Below, piece after piece: positions 1-8,506 of a stretch of 64,000 nt of DNA. Numbering within the stretch: position 1 is the first letter of the stretch; every line of letters starts with the position of its first letter. The position numbers and the translations under genes are program-made. Below the pieces are notes generated by a model. It made no database searches, was not told the DNA's origin, and was given only the letters and a program-made list of their open reading frames with translations. The stretch is from Deltaproteobacteria bacterium (GTDB taxonomy: Bacteria; Myxococcota_A; JAADFL01). The stretch lies in assembly GCA_013152945.1 (NCBI GenBank), contig JAADFL010000193.1, positions 1 to 64,000 on the forward strand. The letters run 5' to 3'.

Positions 1-35
1 AGGGCCTCATTGTCTGATCGAGCACCTGGATTCAT
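1..35 (-). CDS. Possible start of a downstream gene (partial)
   Basis: An ATG at 33-35 on the minus strand opens a frame that runs off the window and reads MNPGARSDNEA for the eleven complete codons. It follows the phosphoesterase stop by three bases, the spacing expected of the next gene in the minus-strand run. The upstream TTAGGG is only a weak ribosome binding site. No function can be assigned from so short a stretch. Confidence 0.3.
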   Translation of the reverse strand, partial: MNPGARSDNEA

Positions 36-38
36 ACC

Positions 39-485
39 CTAACGAAGCCGTTCAATCCAGGCACGAACATTTGTACTACCCAGCTCTATCAGGCCCACAC
101 TTATTTCCACATCACCTTTGGCAGGTCCGGCGTAACCCGGATTGAACACCAGCAAACCGCCGATCATCTCGTTCCTGGCATCGTGCGTGTGGCCATGCAC
201 AAATATGTCGATATCCTTCATATTTCCCGGATCGCGTAAAGGAATGTGTCTCATAAGAATCATCTTACCTCTTAATTCCAGCCGTTTCTCCACAGGATAC
301 ATCCGACCGGTCATGAAATCGCAGTTCCCCTTTACCGCATGCACAGGCGCAATGCTCTGCAACTCCGAAATCACGTCCTCGGAACCGATATCCCCTGCAT
401 GAAGAATAACATCCACTCCTTGAAAAACCTGGAAGACCCCCGGATTGACCACACCATGCGTATCCGAGATGACACCAATCTTCAA
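39..485 (-). CDS. YfcE/MJ0936-type metallophosphoesterase
   Basis: This 148-residue protein has the full compact calcineurin-like phosphodiesterase fold expected of the YfcE/MJ0936 family. The metal ligands are visible as D8 and H10 in SDTHG, D32 in HAGDIG, N54 in GNCD, H80, and the HGHTH block at 97-101. Family members hydrolyse phosphodiesters using two divalent metals in the cytoplasm, and the natural substrate is generally unknown. There is no signal peptide. The gene overlaps the upstream GT9 glycosyltransferase by four bases (ATGA type), so the two are translationally coupled at the end of an LPS-related run. The placement may only reflect operon history, and a direct LPS role is speculation. 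Length is normal for the family. Confidence 0.88.
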   Translation of the reverse strand: MKIGVISDTHGVVNPGVFQVFQGVDVILHAGDIGSEDVISELQSIAPVHAVKGNCDFMTGRMYPVEKRLELRGKMILMRHIPLRDPGNMKDIDIFVHGHTHDARNEMIGGLLVFNPGYAGPAKGDVEISVGLIELGSTNVRAWIERLR

Positions 486-1606
486 ACCTTCACCTCCGTT
501 GTCGTCCTTGATGAAAGGAGATCCTCAACCGCCCCGATTACCGCATCAGGAGAAGGAGGGCCGTCGATACCGTCGACCACCCTGCCCAAAGGGCCGAAAG
601 GTCCGTACCTCTTCCCGGCCCCTGTGAGGAATATTCCACAAACAGGAATACCAAGGGCTGATGAAAGGTGCATCGGCCCTGTATCATTGGATACGAATAC
701 ATCCATCACCTCGATAAGGGCTGCAAGCTCAAGCAGGTCTGTGGGCGGCGCCAATGCAGCATTTTCGATTCGGGATGCTATTTTTTCCGCTAGTTGTATT
801 TCCCCCGGTCCCCAGAAGACGACCAGCCCGGCATGGTTATGCATATTCAATGCCTTGCCCAGGGTGATGAAATGCTCCAGGGGCCATCTTTGTTCCTTTT
901 TTCTGCCGCCGGGGTAAAGGCCTACGAGCGGCCCCCCAGGTGCGCCCTTTTTCGAAGTCACATGAGAAAGAAAGTCCAGGGCCTTTGCCCTTGCCCTGCC
1001 GGTGTTGTCCGCCTCCAGGGCGAAAAAATCCATTCTCGCACTCGCCTTTGGAACATGCAGCGGGTGAAGTAGGGTCCGCTTGTGCTCTGCTTCGGTCACC
1101 TGGTCCACAGGTTGCAGCACAGGCACAGGGCGGGAAAAAAATAGCCGGGCTGCCCCGCGGTCGTGGCCGATTCTGTATGGTGCACCGGTTGCATAGGCAA
1201 GGAGTGCAGAGGTCCGGCTGAACACCTGCGGGTGGCTCGCATCGATTACTGCATCAAAAGCCTCTGCCCTCAATCTCTTGAGTAACCTTGTGAAAAAAAG
1301 CGGATGCCTGAAAAAATCTCTTTTTTGAAAGGTCAATACCTCGTCGATATACGGGTTACCGTTCAATATCGAAGAATACCTTTCACTCACCAATGTCTTC
1401 ACGATACCATCGCGTTCCTTGGCCCACCTGCCGACGGCCCTTATCAACGGCGTGGTGAGAAGCAGGTCACCCAGCCGCTCGTCTATGCGTACGACCAGGA
1501 TTTTTCGGACATCCTCCTTTTCCATGCCCGGCCGTGGTTTTCCCACAACAACCTTGACCAGGAACCGAAGAAACCCGGCGCCCTTGCCTGGTTCACGTAA
1601 CGCCAT
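482..1606 (-). CDS. GT9 family glycosyltransferase (heptosyltransferase-like)
   Basis: The 374-residue product carries the marks of glycosyltransferase family 9, which contains the ADP-heptose:LPS heptosyltransferases. The N-terminal Rossmann motif is ILVVRIDERLGDLLLTTPL, the central glycine-rich segment is VGLYPGGRKKEQRWP, and the C-terminal donor-site motif is FVSNDTGPMHLSSALGIPV. It should act at the inner face of the inner membrane, adding a sugar (probably heptose) to the lipid A-core acceptor. The gene overlaps the 3' end of the Kdo transferase gene by 14 bases and the next gene by four, so all three are one transcript. Whether it adds heptose I or II or another sugar cannot be told from the sequence. 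Confidence 0.85.
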   Translation of the reverse strand: MALREPGKGAGFLRFLVKVVVGKPRPGMEKEDVRKILVVRIDERLGDLLLTTPLIRAVGRWAKERDGIVKTLVSERYSSILNGNPYIDEVLTFQKRDFFRHPLFFTRLLKRLRAEAFDAVIDASHPQVFSRTSALLAYATGAPYRIGHDRGAARLFFSRPVPVLQPVDQVTEAEHKRTLLHPLHVPKASARMDFFALEADNTGRARAKALDFLSHVTSKKGAPGGPLVGLYPGGRKKEQRWPLEHFITLGKALNMHNHAGLVVFWGPGEIQLAEKIASRIENAALAPPTDLLELAALIEVMDVFVSNDTGPMHLSSALGIPVCGIFLTGAGKRYGPFGPLGRVVDGIDGPPSPDAVIGAVEDLLSSRTTTEVKV

Positions 1607-2912
1607 GATCCCCTGCCTTTGAAAGAAAGACCTGTGGAAACCTCTTCACGAGTTCCAGTGCGGTTCTCTTCGAGGCTCCCTTGTTCATATCGATATATTC
1701 TCTTGCCTTCAAGCCAATTGCCTCGATCCAGTCCGGTCTATGCGCCGCTTTCGACAATACCTGCGACAAGTCCTTTGTGCCTGAAACACATACCGCTCCG
1801 CCAATGGACAGGAGTTCGACCGCCTCTTCCGCCCCTTCATGTTTCGGACCGAACACGATTGCCACACCATGGGCCGCGGCCTCGAGTACATTGTGAACAC
1901 CCTTATTAAATCCTCCGCCCAAGTATGCCATCACTCCTTTGCCATAGGCATGCGCAAGCAGACCGAACTCGTCCAGCAACACGACCCGTGTGTCATCTCC
2001 TATAATCGGTGATGACATCCTGCCTGATTTCAAGCCGCTTCTCTTTGCAGATTCTTCGATCTCTTCGAGCCTGGAATCGTTCAAATCGTGAGGCGCCACG
2101 ACCAGACCGAACCCCAGGGAACCCAATTTTGCCTGCGTAAAAGCCTTGAACAACATTTGCTCATCTTTCGGATATGTTGAGCCTGCGACTATCCACTTCA
2201 TACCTTCATCCAGTTTCGAGAGGTTCGAGGCCCTGTCTGCGCCGGGTTCACCTGCAAGCCTTGCAGCCCGGTCAACCCTGGGGTCCCCGGTTGCCTCGAC
2301 AGCATCCTTTCTGATTCCCAGGTGTACAAGATTGGATGCACTGCGTTCGCTGGTTGCAGTTGCAAGGGAAAGAAGGGCGTATAGCCTGGAGTACAGCATC
2401 CTTGCCGGAAACCTTCGTTTCATGGTGCTCCGCCTGACAACAGCGCCAATCAAGGCCATGGGCACGGATCTTCTGGCTGCCTCGAAAATCATTCCAGGCC
2501 AGAGATCGTACTGGGAGATCAAAACAATGTCAGGCAGAAACATGGAAAAGATCAATTCCATGTTCTTTTTACTGTCAGGAGGAAGAAAATCAGCCATGCC
2601 TGTTCCTGTCGCCAGGTTTCTCGCCGCATCGATTGCAGAAGGAGATGTAACCGTCACCAGCAGGGAAAAGGGCCTGCCCGCCGCTTTTTCAAGCTCAATC
2701 AAGACCTGTTCCATCAGGTAGAGTTCGCCCAGGGAAGGCGCATGCACCCATAAACGGGATGAATCCGAATCAGGGAAGTTGAGGGCTGAAAAACGGGCCG
2801 GCGAATTTCGCCTTGCCTGCATGGCTACACGCAATTCCTTGTGAAAGCATGATCCCAGCCGGGCAAGGCTCTCCATGGCCGGCCTAGCCAGGAACCTGTA
2901 AAAACCTTCCAT
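1593..2912 (-). CDS. waaA: 3-deoxy-D-manno-octulosonic acid (Kdo) transferase
   Basis: WaaA/KdtA (GT30) transfers Kdo from CMP-Kdo to the lipid A precursor at the inner membrane. The N-terminal hydrophobic membrane-associating segment is followed by HAPSLGEL, with the conserved catalytic Glu, and the C-terminal domain has GGGFNKGVHNVLEAA and VFGPKHEGAEEA, typical of the family. The frame is open upstream to 2990, but I start it at the ATG at 2912 (MEGFYRFL) because GAGGGG lies about seven bases before it and the family begins with this segment. That gives 439 residues. The gene overlaps the preceding amidohydrolase by 29 bases and the following GT9 gene by 14. How many Kdo residues it adds cannot be predicted. 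Confidence 0.92.
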   Translation of the reverse strand: MEGFYRFLARPAMESLARLGSCFHKELRVAMQARRNSPARFSALNFPDSDSSRLWVHAPSLGELYLMEQVLIELEKAAGRPFSLLVTVTSPSAIDAARNLATGTGMADFLPPDSKKNMELIFSMFLPDIVLISQYDLWPGMIFEAARRSVPMALIGAVVRRSTMKRRFPARMLYSRLYALLSLATATSERSASNLVHLGIRKDAVEATGDPRVDRAARLAGEPGADRASNLSKLDEGMKWIVAGSTYPKDEQMLFKAFTQAKLGSLGFGLVVAPHDLNDSRLEEIEESAKRSGLKSGRMSSPIIGDDTRVVLLDEFGLLAHAYGKGVMAYLGGGFNKGVHNVLEAAAHGVAIVFGPKHEGAEEAVELLSIGGAVCVSGTKDLSQVLSKAAHRPDWIEAIGLKAREYIDMNKGASKRTALELVKRFPQVFLSKAGDHGVT

Positions 2913-3792
2913 CAGAGTTCCCCTCGGGTCTCTCTTGACGATCCTCGATCCCGAACAACGACGCCGCGCTCCTTCCCTCGATCCATTCAATCTCTTCCTT
3001 GTCCAGCCCGGCTCTTTCCACGAATCGCATGTACCTTGTCCAGGGAAGCAAGGGGTAGTCGGTTCCCATCATGACATGCTCGGGGCCCAGGAGATCACAG
3101 GCCAGTTTCAAGGCCTTTGGCTTGTAAAGATAGGGTATGGCGGCAGTATCGATGTACACGTTTTCAAGCAAGCCTGCTATGTCCTTCTTGAGCAGGTTGT
3201 AGAAAAAGATGCCTCCTCCCAGGTGTGCGAGAATGATCTTCACTCCCTGGGATTCTTCGAGAAAGGAATAGAGCCCTCTCAGGGTCATCGGGGCCTTGCC
3301 GGGGTACTGGTGGCCCACGGGCTCGTTGACGTGCAGGCACAAAGGCTTGTCATGGCAGGCGCACACATAGGCCAGGTCCAGGAGGGCATCGAGCGTATCC
3401 GGGGTGATATCCCGTCTGTACATGGCGACCTCGCCCAGCACACCTGCCCCTGCAGAGAGCGCCCTGTCCGCTTCCTTTGTCGCGCCCGGGCTCAAAGGAT
3501 GGACACATGCAGCAGGTATCAACCTACCGCCGGCCAGTTCCGCCGCCTCCAGGAGATAATCATTGTGCCTCCTGGCCAGTTCGATGTCACGCCAGGGAAA
3601 CCCATACGCAACCGCAAAACCGATTCCATGTTTATCCAGCTCGAAGACAAGGTCTTTCCTGCCGGCCATGCGGACATCGTCGCCGCTGTACAGCAATGAC
3701 AATTGCCTGTCCCTGGCTGCAAAGGCCATATGATCCCGGCGCACCTCCACTGGAAACAAGTGAGTATGCGCATCTATCAACATCCTGCCCAT
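2884..3792 (-). CDS. Amidohydrolase-family metal-dependent hydrolase (COG2159 type)
   Basis: This TIM-barrel protein belongs to the amidohydrolase-2 group (PF04909-like). The metal-binding HxH is in LIDAHTHLFP near the N-terminus, further likely ligands sit in LCLHVNEP and IILAHLGGG, and the late conserved Asp is in MMGTDYPLLP. Related enzymes decarboxylate or hydrolyse cyclic or aromatic substrates, and the substrate here is unknown. The frame extends upstream to a TTG at 3834 with no ribosome binding site. I prefer the ATG at 3792; the ATG at 3783, directly before LIDAHTH, is also possible. The gene lies between tldE and waaA with short spacing, but no LPS link is known for this family. Confidence 0.75.
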   Translation of the reverse strand: MGRMLIDAHTHLFPVEVRRDHMAFAARDRQLSLLYSGDDVRMAGRKDLVFELDKHGIGFAVAYGFPWRDIELARRHNDYLLEAAELAGGRLIPAACVHPLSPGATKEADRALSAGAGVLGEVAMYRRDITPDTLDALLDLAYVCACHDKPLCLHVNEPVGHQYPGKAPMTLRGLYSFLEESQGVKIILAHLGGGIFFYNLLKKDIAGLLENVYIDTAAIPYLYKPKALKLACDLLGPEHVMMGTDYPLLPWTRYMRFVERAGLDKEEIEWIEGRSAASLFGIEDRQERPEGNSDGRFLQVPG

Positions 3793-3866
3793 CTTTTTGC
3801 CCAAGCCTCTTTCTGTATACGCCTTTTTGTACAAGCCATTTAGTACAAGATCGACAGTTGCACCGG

Positions 3867-5198
3867 TCAGGTTCCGCTGAATTTAACCTTTTCGAAGACC
3901 AGACTCGGCACGCGGACCGAGCTGTACATGTATGGGTCGTTCCCGATTGCAACCAGTTTCTTCCAGAATTCCTTGTGATTGCCGGCCACGTTCATTTCGG
4001 CCACTGCATGTCCCAGCGCCCCCTTTTCAATGTACGTGCCGAATATGCCGAAAGAGAAATCTCCTGTCGTGCTGTTCGAATTGCCTCCGATAAAACCGCG
4101 AACAAGTATTCCCTTGTCCACTTTTTTAATAAGGCCTGCAAGGCTCTCGTCACCGGGCGGTATTACAAGGTTCGAGGAATCGCCCGTGGTGGGAGCCATG
4201 TTCAGTTTCTTTGCATAGTATGTCCCGATATAGAAATTCCTGAACACCCCCTTTTCGAATACCGGGAACTTTTTTGCCGATATGCCCTCGCCGTCGAACA
4301 ACCTTGAACCAAAGCCGGACTCGATGAACGGATCGTCCATGATTGTGAGCAGGCTGCTTCCAATTTCCTTTCCCTGCATTCCTTCGAGAAAGGATCTCTT
4401 CTGCTGCAGAGATCTTCCCGAGGTGGCGCCCATCAGATGTGACAAGAAGCTTCCCACGGTCCTGTTCTCGATTATCATCGTATAATCGCCGGTGGGAAGC
4501 TTGCCTGCATCGCACCTGGCAAGGGCATGCTCCACTGCCTCGGCGGCGATGTCCCCGGCGGGCCGCAGGCCTTTCTTGAATCTCGAACCTCCCTCGGCCC
4601 ATCCCGAGGGCTTCTTGTCGCCCTTGTCCCTGACCGTAACCTGTGCCCACCCCCAATAGCTCGTTCTTTGGGTATAACCGGAGAATCCATTGGAGTACAA
4701 CAAAAATGATTCTCCTTCACTCTCATCGTACCCGCCTTCAGCCGAGATGACCTTGTCGCCACCCTTTTTCGTGGTCGCCGCTTCTATTTGCGCCGAGTAC
4801 TCGTTTCTAAACTCGGGCGTCACACCGGTAATAAGCGGATCGTACAATTTCAGGTCTATATCCTTTCTTCCCTTGTACAACGAGGGATCGGGCATGACCC
4901 TGTACGGATCAGGTTTCATGGCCTTGGCCATTGCAACCACTGTGTCCAGGAATTGCTCCAAGGCGGCAGGCCTCAGGTCATTGGTGGACGATGCAGAATA
5001 CTTTCCATCGATGTAAATGTTGATCGCAAGGCCGCTGGAATTGGACTCGGTTATCCTGTCGGGTTTCCCTTTCCTGTACACCACGGACACATCCCTCGAT
5101 TTGCCCATGCTCGCCCGCACGCCCTTTGCACCGCGCTTTTTGGCCCCCTGTACTGCTGTTGCAACCAGGTCTTCCATTTCTTTTTTGTTATTCTTCAT
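3867..5198 (-). CDS. TldE/PmbA-family protein
   Basis: The 443-residue protein is the PmbA/TldE partner of the TldD/TldE protease, which in Escherichia coli degrades unfolded peptides and matures microcin B17 and CcdA. TldE lacks the catalytic metal site, and no HExxxH motif is seen here. Recognisable family segments include the central RSFLEGMQGKEIGSSLLTI block and the C-terminal RGFIGGNSNSTTGDFSFGI. There is no signal peptide, in contrast to the TldD encoded just upstream. Its start overlaps the tldD stop by four bases, so the two are made together and probably form the usual heterodimer. Its export status is the open question. Confidence 0.87.
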   Translation of the reverse strand: MKNNKKEMEDLVATAVQGAKKRGAKGVRASMGKSRDVSVVYRKGKPDRITESNSSGLAINIYIDGKYSASSTNDLRPAALEQFLDTVVAMAKAMKPDPYRVMPDPSLYKGRKDIDLKLYDPLITGVTPEFRNEYSAQIEAATTKKGGDKVISAEGGYDESEGESFLLYSNGFSGYTQRTSYWGWAQVTVRDKGDKKPSGWAEGGSRFKKGLRPAGDIAAEAVEHALARCDAGKLPTGDYTMIIENRTVGSFLSHLMGATSGRSLQQKRSFLEGMQGKEIGSSLLTIMDDPFIESGFGSRLFDGEGISAKKFPVFEKGVFRNFYIGTYYAKKLNMAPTTGDSSNLVIPPGDESLAGLIKKVDKGILVRGFIGGNSNSTTGDFSFGIFGTYIEKGALGHAVAEMNVAGNHKEFWKKLVAIGNDPYMYSSVRVPSLVFEKVKFSGT

Positions 5199-6751
5199 GA
5201 TTTCACCCCACCGACGGTAATGGAAGAAACCTTGACCGTGGGCAGCCCGAATCCGACCGGCACGCCCTGCCCTTCCTTTCCACAGGTGCCGCCTCCTTCC
5301 TCTATTTTCTCGTCATTGCCTACCATTACCACCTTGGACAAGGTATCCGGGCCGTTGCCGACCAAGTTAACGTCCTTTATTGGTGCTGTAATCTTTCCAT
5401 TTTCAATCATGTACCCGACTTTTACGTAAAAACTGTAATCTCCGGCTCCAATCGTCACCTGGCCATTGGAGAAATTCTCTGCATATATTCCCTTTTTCAC
5501 CGACTTGACGATCTCTTCCGGATCGTCAGGCCCGCTTTCCATTGTAGTAATCCTCATCCTGGGAATGGGGATGTACCTGAAACTCTCCCGCCTGCCGTTG
5601 CCGGTGCGCTTGACCTTGAAATAGCCGGCGCTGATACGATCGTGCATGTAGGAGACGAGCTTGCCGTTTTCGACCAAGACCGTTCTCTGGCCCGGGGTTC
5701 CCTCGTCGTCTACGTTGATTGAGCCCCTGGCCCCTGGTACAAGAGCCGTGTCCACGATGGTCACGAACGGAGGCGCGATTTTCTTGCCCATCATGGTCGA
5801 GTATATGGAGGTCTTCTTGCGGTTAAAATCTGCTTCGAAGCCATGCCCCATTGCCTCATGCAGGAGTATTCCGGAGGTTCCCGGAGCCAACACCACAGGC
5901 ATCTCGCCTGCAGGAGGTTCAACTGCATCGAAAAGCAGCATGGTCTTTCTCACGGCTTGCTTTGCTATCTTTTCCAGGAAGCTGTCCGGGTGGTAATAAC
6001 CGGGTCCTTTCCTTTGTGACCTCGAGTGCCAATTGGTCTCTCTCCTGCCGTTCCTCTCTGCAACGCACGTGGCATATATGAATGTCATAGGCCTTGTATC
6101 CTCTACGAACAGGCCGTCTGAATTGGCCACTGCCATTACCTCGTCCTCGTCGCCGAACCACACCGAAGACTTGATGATCGCCTTGTCCAGTGACGGCATC
6201 TTATCGCCCACCTTTCGTGCGATGGCGATTTTCCTGTCCGGCGCCACATGGATCCAGACCCTCTTTCTCTCGTACATGTCGGGTATCTTCTCTCCCTTGA
6301 ACGAACCGGTAAAGTTGCCGGGCGTTCCGGATGCTATTGCAGCAGCAGTTTCGGCCGCCCTTTTAAGGCTCTTTGGGGTAAGCTCCTCTGTGTAAGCATA
6401 CCCTGTCTGCTCGCCTTTCAGGACCCGGACTCCGGCCCCAAGGTCGATATCGGCGTAAGCCCGGTTCACCTGGCCGTCCTCGTACCCAATGTAGTCCCTT
6501 ACACGGTGTTGCAGGAAAATCTCGCAAAAATCACCGCCCTTGGACATTCCCTGCCTGATGGCGCTCCTAAGAACGCCGGAATCCATGCCGAAATTCTTTT
6601 CGAAATACCCGCCCATACCCGCGCCCAGAACAGACGGTTTTATACCCGCCGCTTCGTGTGCGCACGATGTCAATATGTTCGATCCTACTGCAACCGCAAG
6701 TGTCCCGGCTGCTCCAGCCTTTATGAATTCCCTTCGATCGATCTTCTTCAT
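5195..6751 (-). CDS. tldD: TldD-family metalloprotease with Tat signal
   Basis: TldD is the catalytic subunit of the TldD/TldE protease. The metal-binding helix HEAMGHGFE lies at about residues 298-306. The N-terminus MKKIDRREFIKAG is a twin-arginine signal followed by a hydrophobic stretch and a possible lipobox (LTSC), so the protein looks exported folded and perhaps lipid-anchored, unlike the cytoplasmic E. coli enzyme. I start it at the ATG at 6751 because GGAGG sits eight bases upstream; the GTG at 6760 overlaps that site. The 3' end overlaps tldE by four bases. The protein is 518 residues, longer than E. coli TldD because of the signal segment. Confidence 0.88.
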   Translation of the reverse strand: MKKIDRREFIKAGAAGTLAVAVGSNILTSCAHEAAGIKPSVLGAGMGGYFEKNFGMDSGVLRSAIRQGMSKGGDFCEIFLQHRVRDYIGYEDGQVNRAYADIDLGAGVRVLKGEQTGYAYTEELTPKSLKRAAETAAAIASGTPGNFTGSFKGEKIPDMYERKRVWIHVAPDRKIAIARKVGDKMPSLDKAIIKSSVWFGDEDEVMAVANSDGLFVEDTRPMTFIYATCVAERNGRRETNWHSRSQRKGPGYYHPDSFLEKIAKQAVRKTMLLFDAVEPPAGEMPVVLAPGTSGILLHEAMGHGFEADFNRKKTSIYSTMMGKKIAPPFVTIVDTALVPGARGSINVDDEGTPGQRTVLVENGKLVSYMHDRISAGYFKVKRTGNGRRESFRYIPIPRMRITTMESGPDDPEEIVKSVKKGIYAENFSNGQVTIGAGDYSFYVKVGYMIENGKITAPIKDVNLVGNGPDTLSKVVMVGNDEKIEEGGGTCGKEGQGVPVGFGLPTVKVSSITVGGVKS

Positions 6752-6811
6752 CCAATGCACCTCCGGGGTTCGAATTTTATTTCGTGTAGTTATGATTATA
6801 AGCCGTGCAAG

Positions 6812-8434
6812 TCAACCAATCAACGAATCCTCATAGTCCTTCACTTTTTCGTAACCAAGAATATTCAATAATGTTGCCGCAACATTCGCCAATCCGGGTT
6901 CACGGACATTGCTTGACCCAAAACCCTTGCCCGGCCTGGAGTCCACTATGGCAAAGGGCACGGGATTCAATGTATGGGCTGTAAAAGGAATTCTCCTGCC
7001 ATCTCTTTCAGTAAACATGATCTCGCAATTTCCGTGATCAGCCGTTACAAGAGCAACACCTCCAAGCCCGATCACCTTGTCCACCAGCCTTCCCACGCAG
7101 GTATCCACGGCCTCCATTGCCTTTATCGCGGCATCGAGAACCCCTGTATGACCCACCATGTCGCCATTCGCGAAATTCACCCTTCCCCACTTGTAATTGC
7201 CGGAAACAAGCAGGTCCTCCACCTCCCGGGCCACCTCGAATGCCTTCATTTCAGGCTTTTCATCGAATCTCATCTTGTCTGACGGTACTTCGATATATTT
7301 TTCCAGGTTCCCGTCTATGTAACCGGACCTGTTGCCGTTCCAAAAGTAGGTGACATGTCCGAATTTCTGGGTTTCAGCAACAGCAAATGAAGTGATCCCC
7401 ATTGCGCACAAATACTCGGAGATTGTCCTGTCTATTGCCGGCGGCTCCACAAGGTATTCCTTCGGCACGTGGGTATCTCCATCGTATTCCATCATTCCTG
7501 CATAGAGCACGTCAGGCGCCCTTACACGGTCGAATTTGTCGAAATCAGGGCCTTCCTCAAAAGCCCTGCTTATCTCTATGGCCCGGTCTCCCCTGAAATT
7601 AAAGAACAACACGCAGTCGCCGTCCAGAATGCTTCCAACCGGTCCGCTCTCGTCCGCCACTACGAACGAGGGCAAGTACTGGTCGGTAATCGACGGGTCT
7701 TCCCGGTAGTACGTTCCGACCGCCTCCCTCGCAGACCCGAACCTTCGGGCTTGTCCCAGTACGTGTGCTTTCCATCCCCTTTCCACCACGGACCAGTCAG
7801 CCTCGTAACGATCCATGGTCGTAACCATGCGGCCCCCGCCGGAGGCTATTCGATAATCCACACCTCTTTCCCTGTTGAGCGATGACAGGAGATGCTCGGT
7901 CATGTCGATATACTTGAGGGCCGACTTCTCTTCCACGTCCCTGCCGTCGAGCAAGGCGTGTATCCTCAAGCGGCCCACCTGCTCCCCGGCAGCCTGCTTG
8001 ACCAGTGCAAAGAGATGGTCGATGTGGGAATGCACGTTGCCGTCCGACAGCAGGCCGATCATGTGCAATGTCCCCCCTTTTCCGCACCTTTGCAGCATTG
8101 CCTTCCACACACGGCCGTTGAAGACCTTCTTGCTCTCTATGGCCTGGTTGACGAGCCTCGCGCCCTGGGCGAACACCCTGCCTGCGCCGAGCGCATTGTG
8201 GCCCACCTCGGAGTTACCCATATCCTTGTCGGACGGCAGGCCCACGGCAGTGCCATGGGCCTTGAGCCTGGCTATCATATGCGTTGAAAGTATGTTATCC
8301 AGGTTCGGAGTGCGCGCAAGGTAAAAGGCATTAGCCGGGCCCTGTTCCCCAAGCCCTACCCCGTCCATGATGATTAGCAGCACAGGCCCGTTCGGCCCTT
8401 CGAACCTCTGGGATTTCTCAAGTTCCAGTTGCAA
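6812..8434 (-). CDS. gpmI: 2,3-bisphosphoglycerate-independent phosphoglycerate mutase
   Basis: The 540-residue enzyme interconverts 3- and 2-phosphoglycerate in glycolysis using two Mn ions. It shows the alkaline-phosphatase-superfamily metal site (LLIIMDGVGLG), the catalytic serine in DKDMGNSEVGHNALGAGR, the substrate-binding HALLDGRDVEEKSA and the C-terminal metal motif VTADHGNCE. The start is a TTG at 8434 preceded by GGGGGTG five bases away. It is about 25 residues longer than typical GpmI. It lies between tolC and tldD with 60-75-base gaps, so it may be co-transcribed with the efflux genes or have its own promoter. Confidence 0.95.
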   Translation of the reverse strand: MQLELEKSQRFEGPNGPVLLIIMDGVGLGEQGPANAFYLARTPNLDNILSTHMIARLKAHGTAVGLPSDKDMGNSEVGHNALGAGRVFAQGARLVNQAIESKKVFNGRVWKAMLQRCGKGGTLHMIGLLSDGNVHSHIDHLFALVKQAAGEQVGRLRIHALLDGRDVEEKSALKYIDMTEHLLSSLNRERGVDYRIASGGGRMVTTMDRYEADWSVVERGWKAHVLGQARRFGSAREAVGTYYREDPSITDQYLPSFVVADESGPVGSILDGDCVLFFNFRGDRAIEISRAFEEGPDFDKFDRVRAPDVLYAGMMEYDGDTHVPKEYLVEPPAIDRTISEYLCAMGITSFAVAETQKFGHVTYFWNGNRSGYIDGNLEKYIEVPSDKMRFDEKPEMKAFEVAREVEDLLVSGNYKWGRVNFANGDMVGHTGVLDAAIKAMEAVDTCVGRLVDKVIGLGGVALVTADHGNCEIMFTERDGRRIPFTAHTLNPVPFAIVDSRPGKGFGSSNVREPGLANVAATLLNILGYEKVKDYEDSLIG

Positions 8435-8506
8435 GACACACCCCCTTGTTCAAGGCCTGCCCATGAAAACAGGGCCGATGGCGCCGGGAATGAAAAAGAT
8501 ATACTT

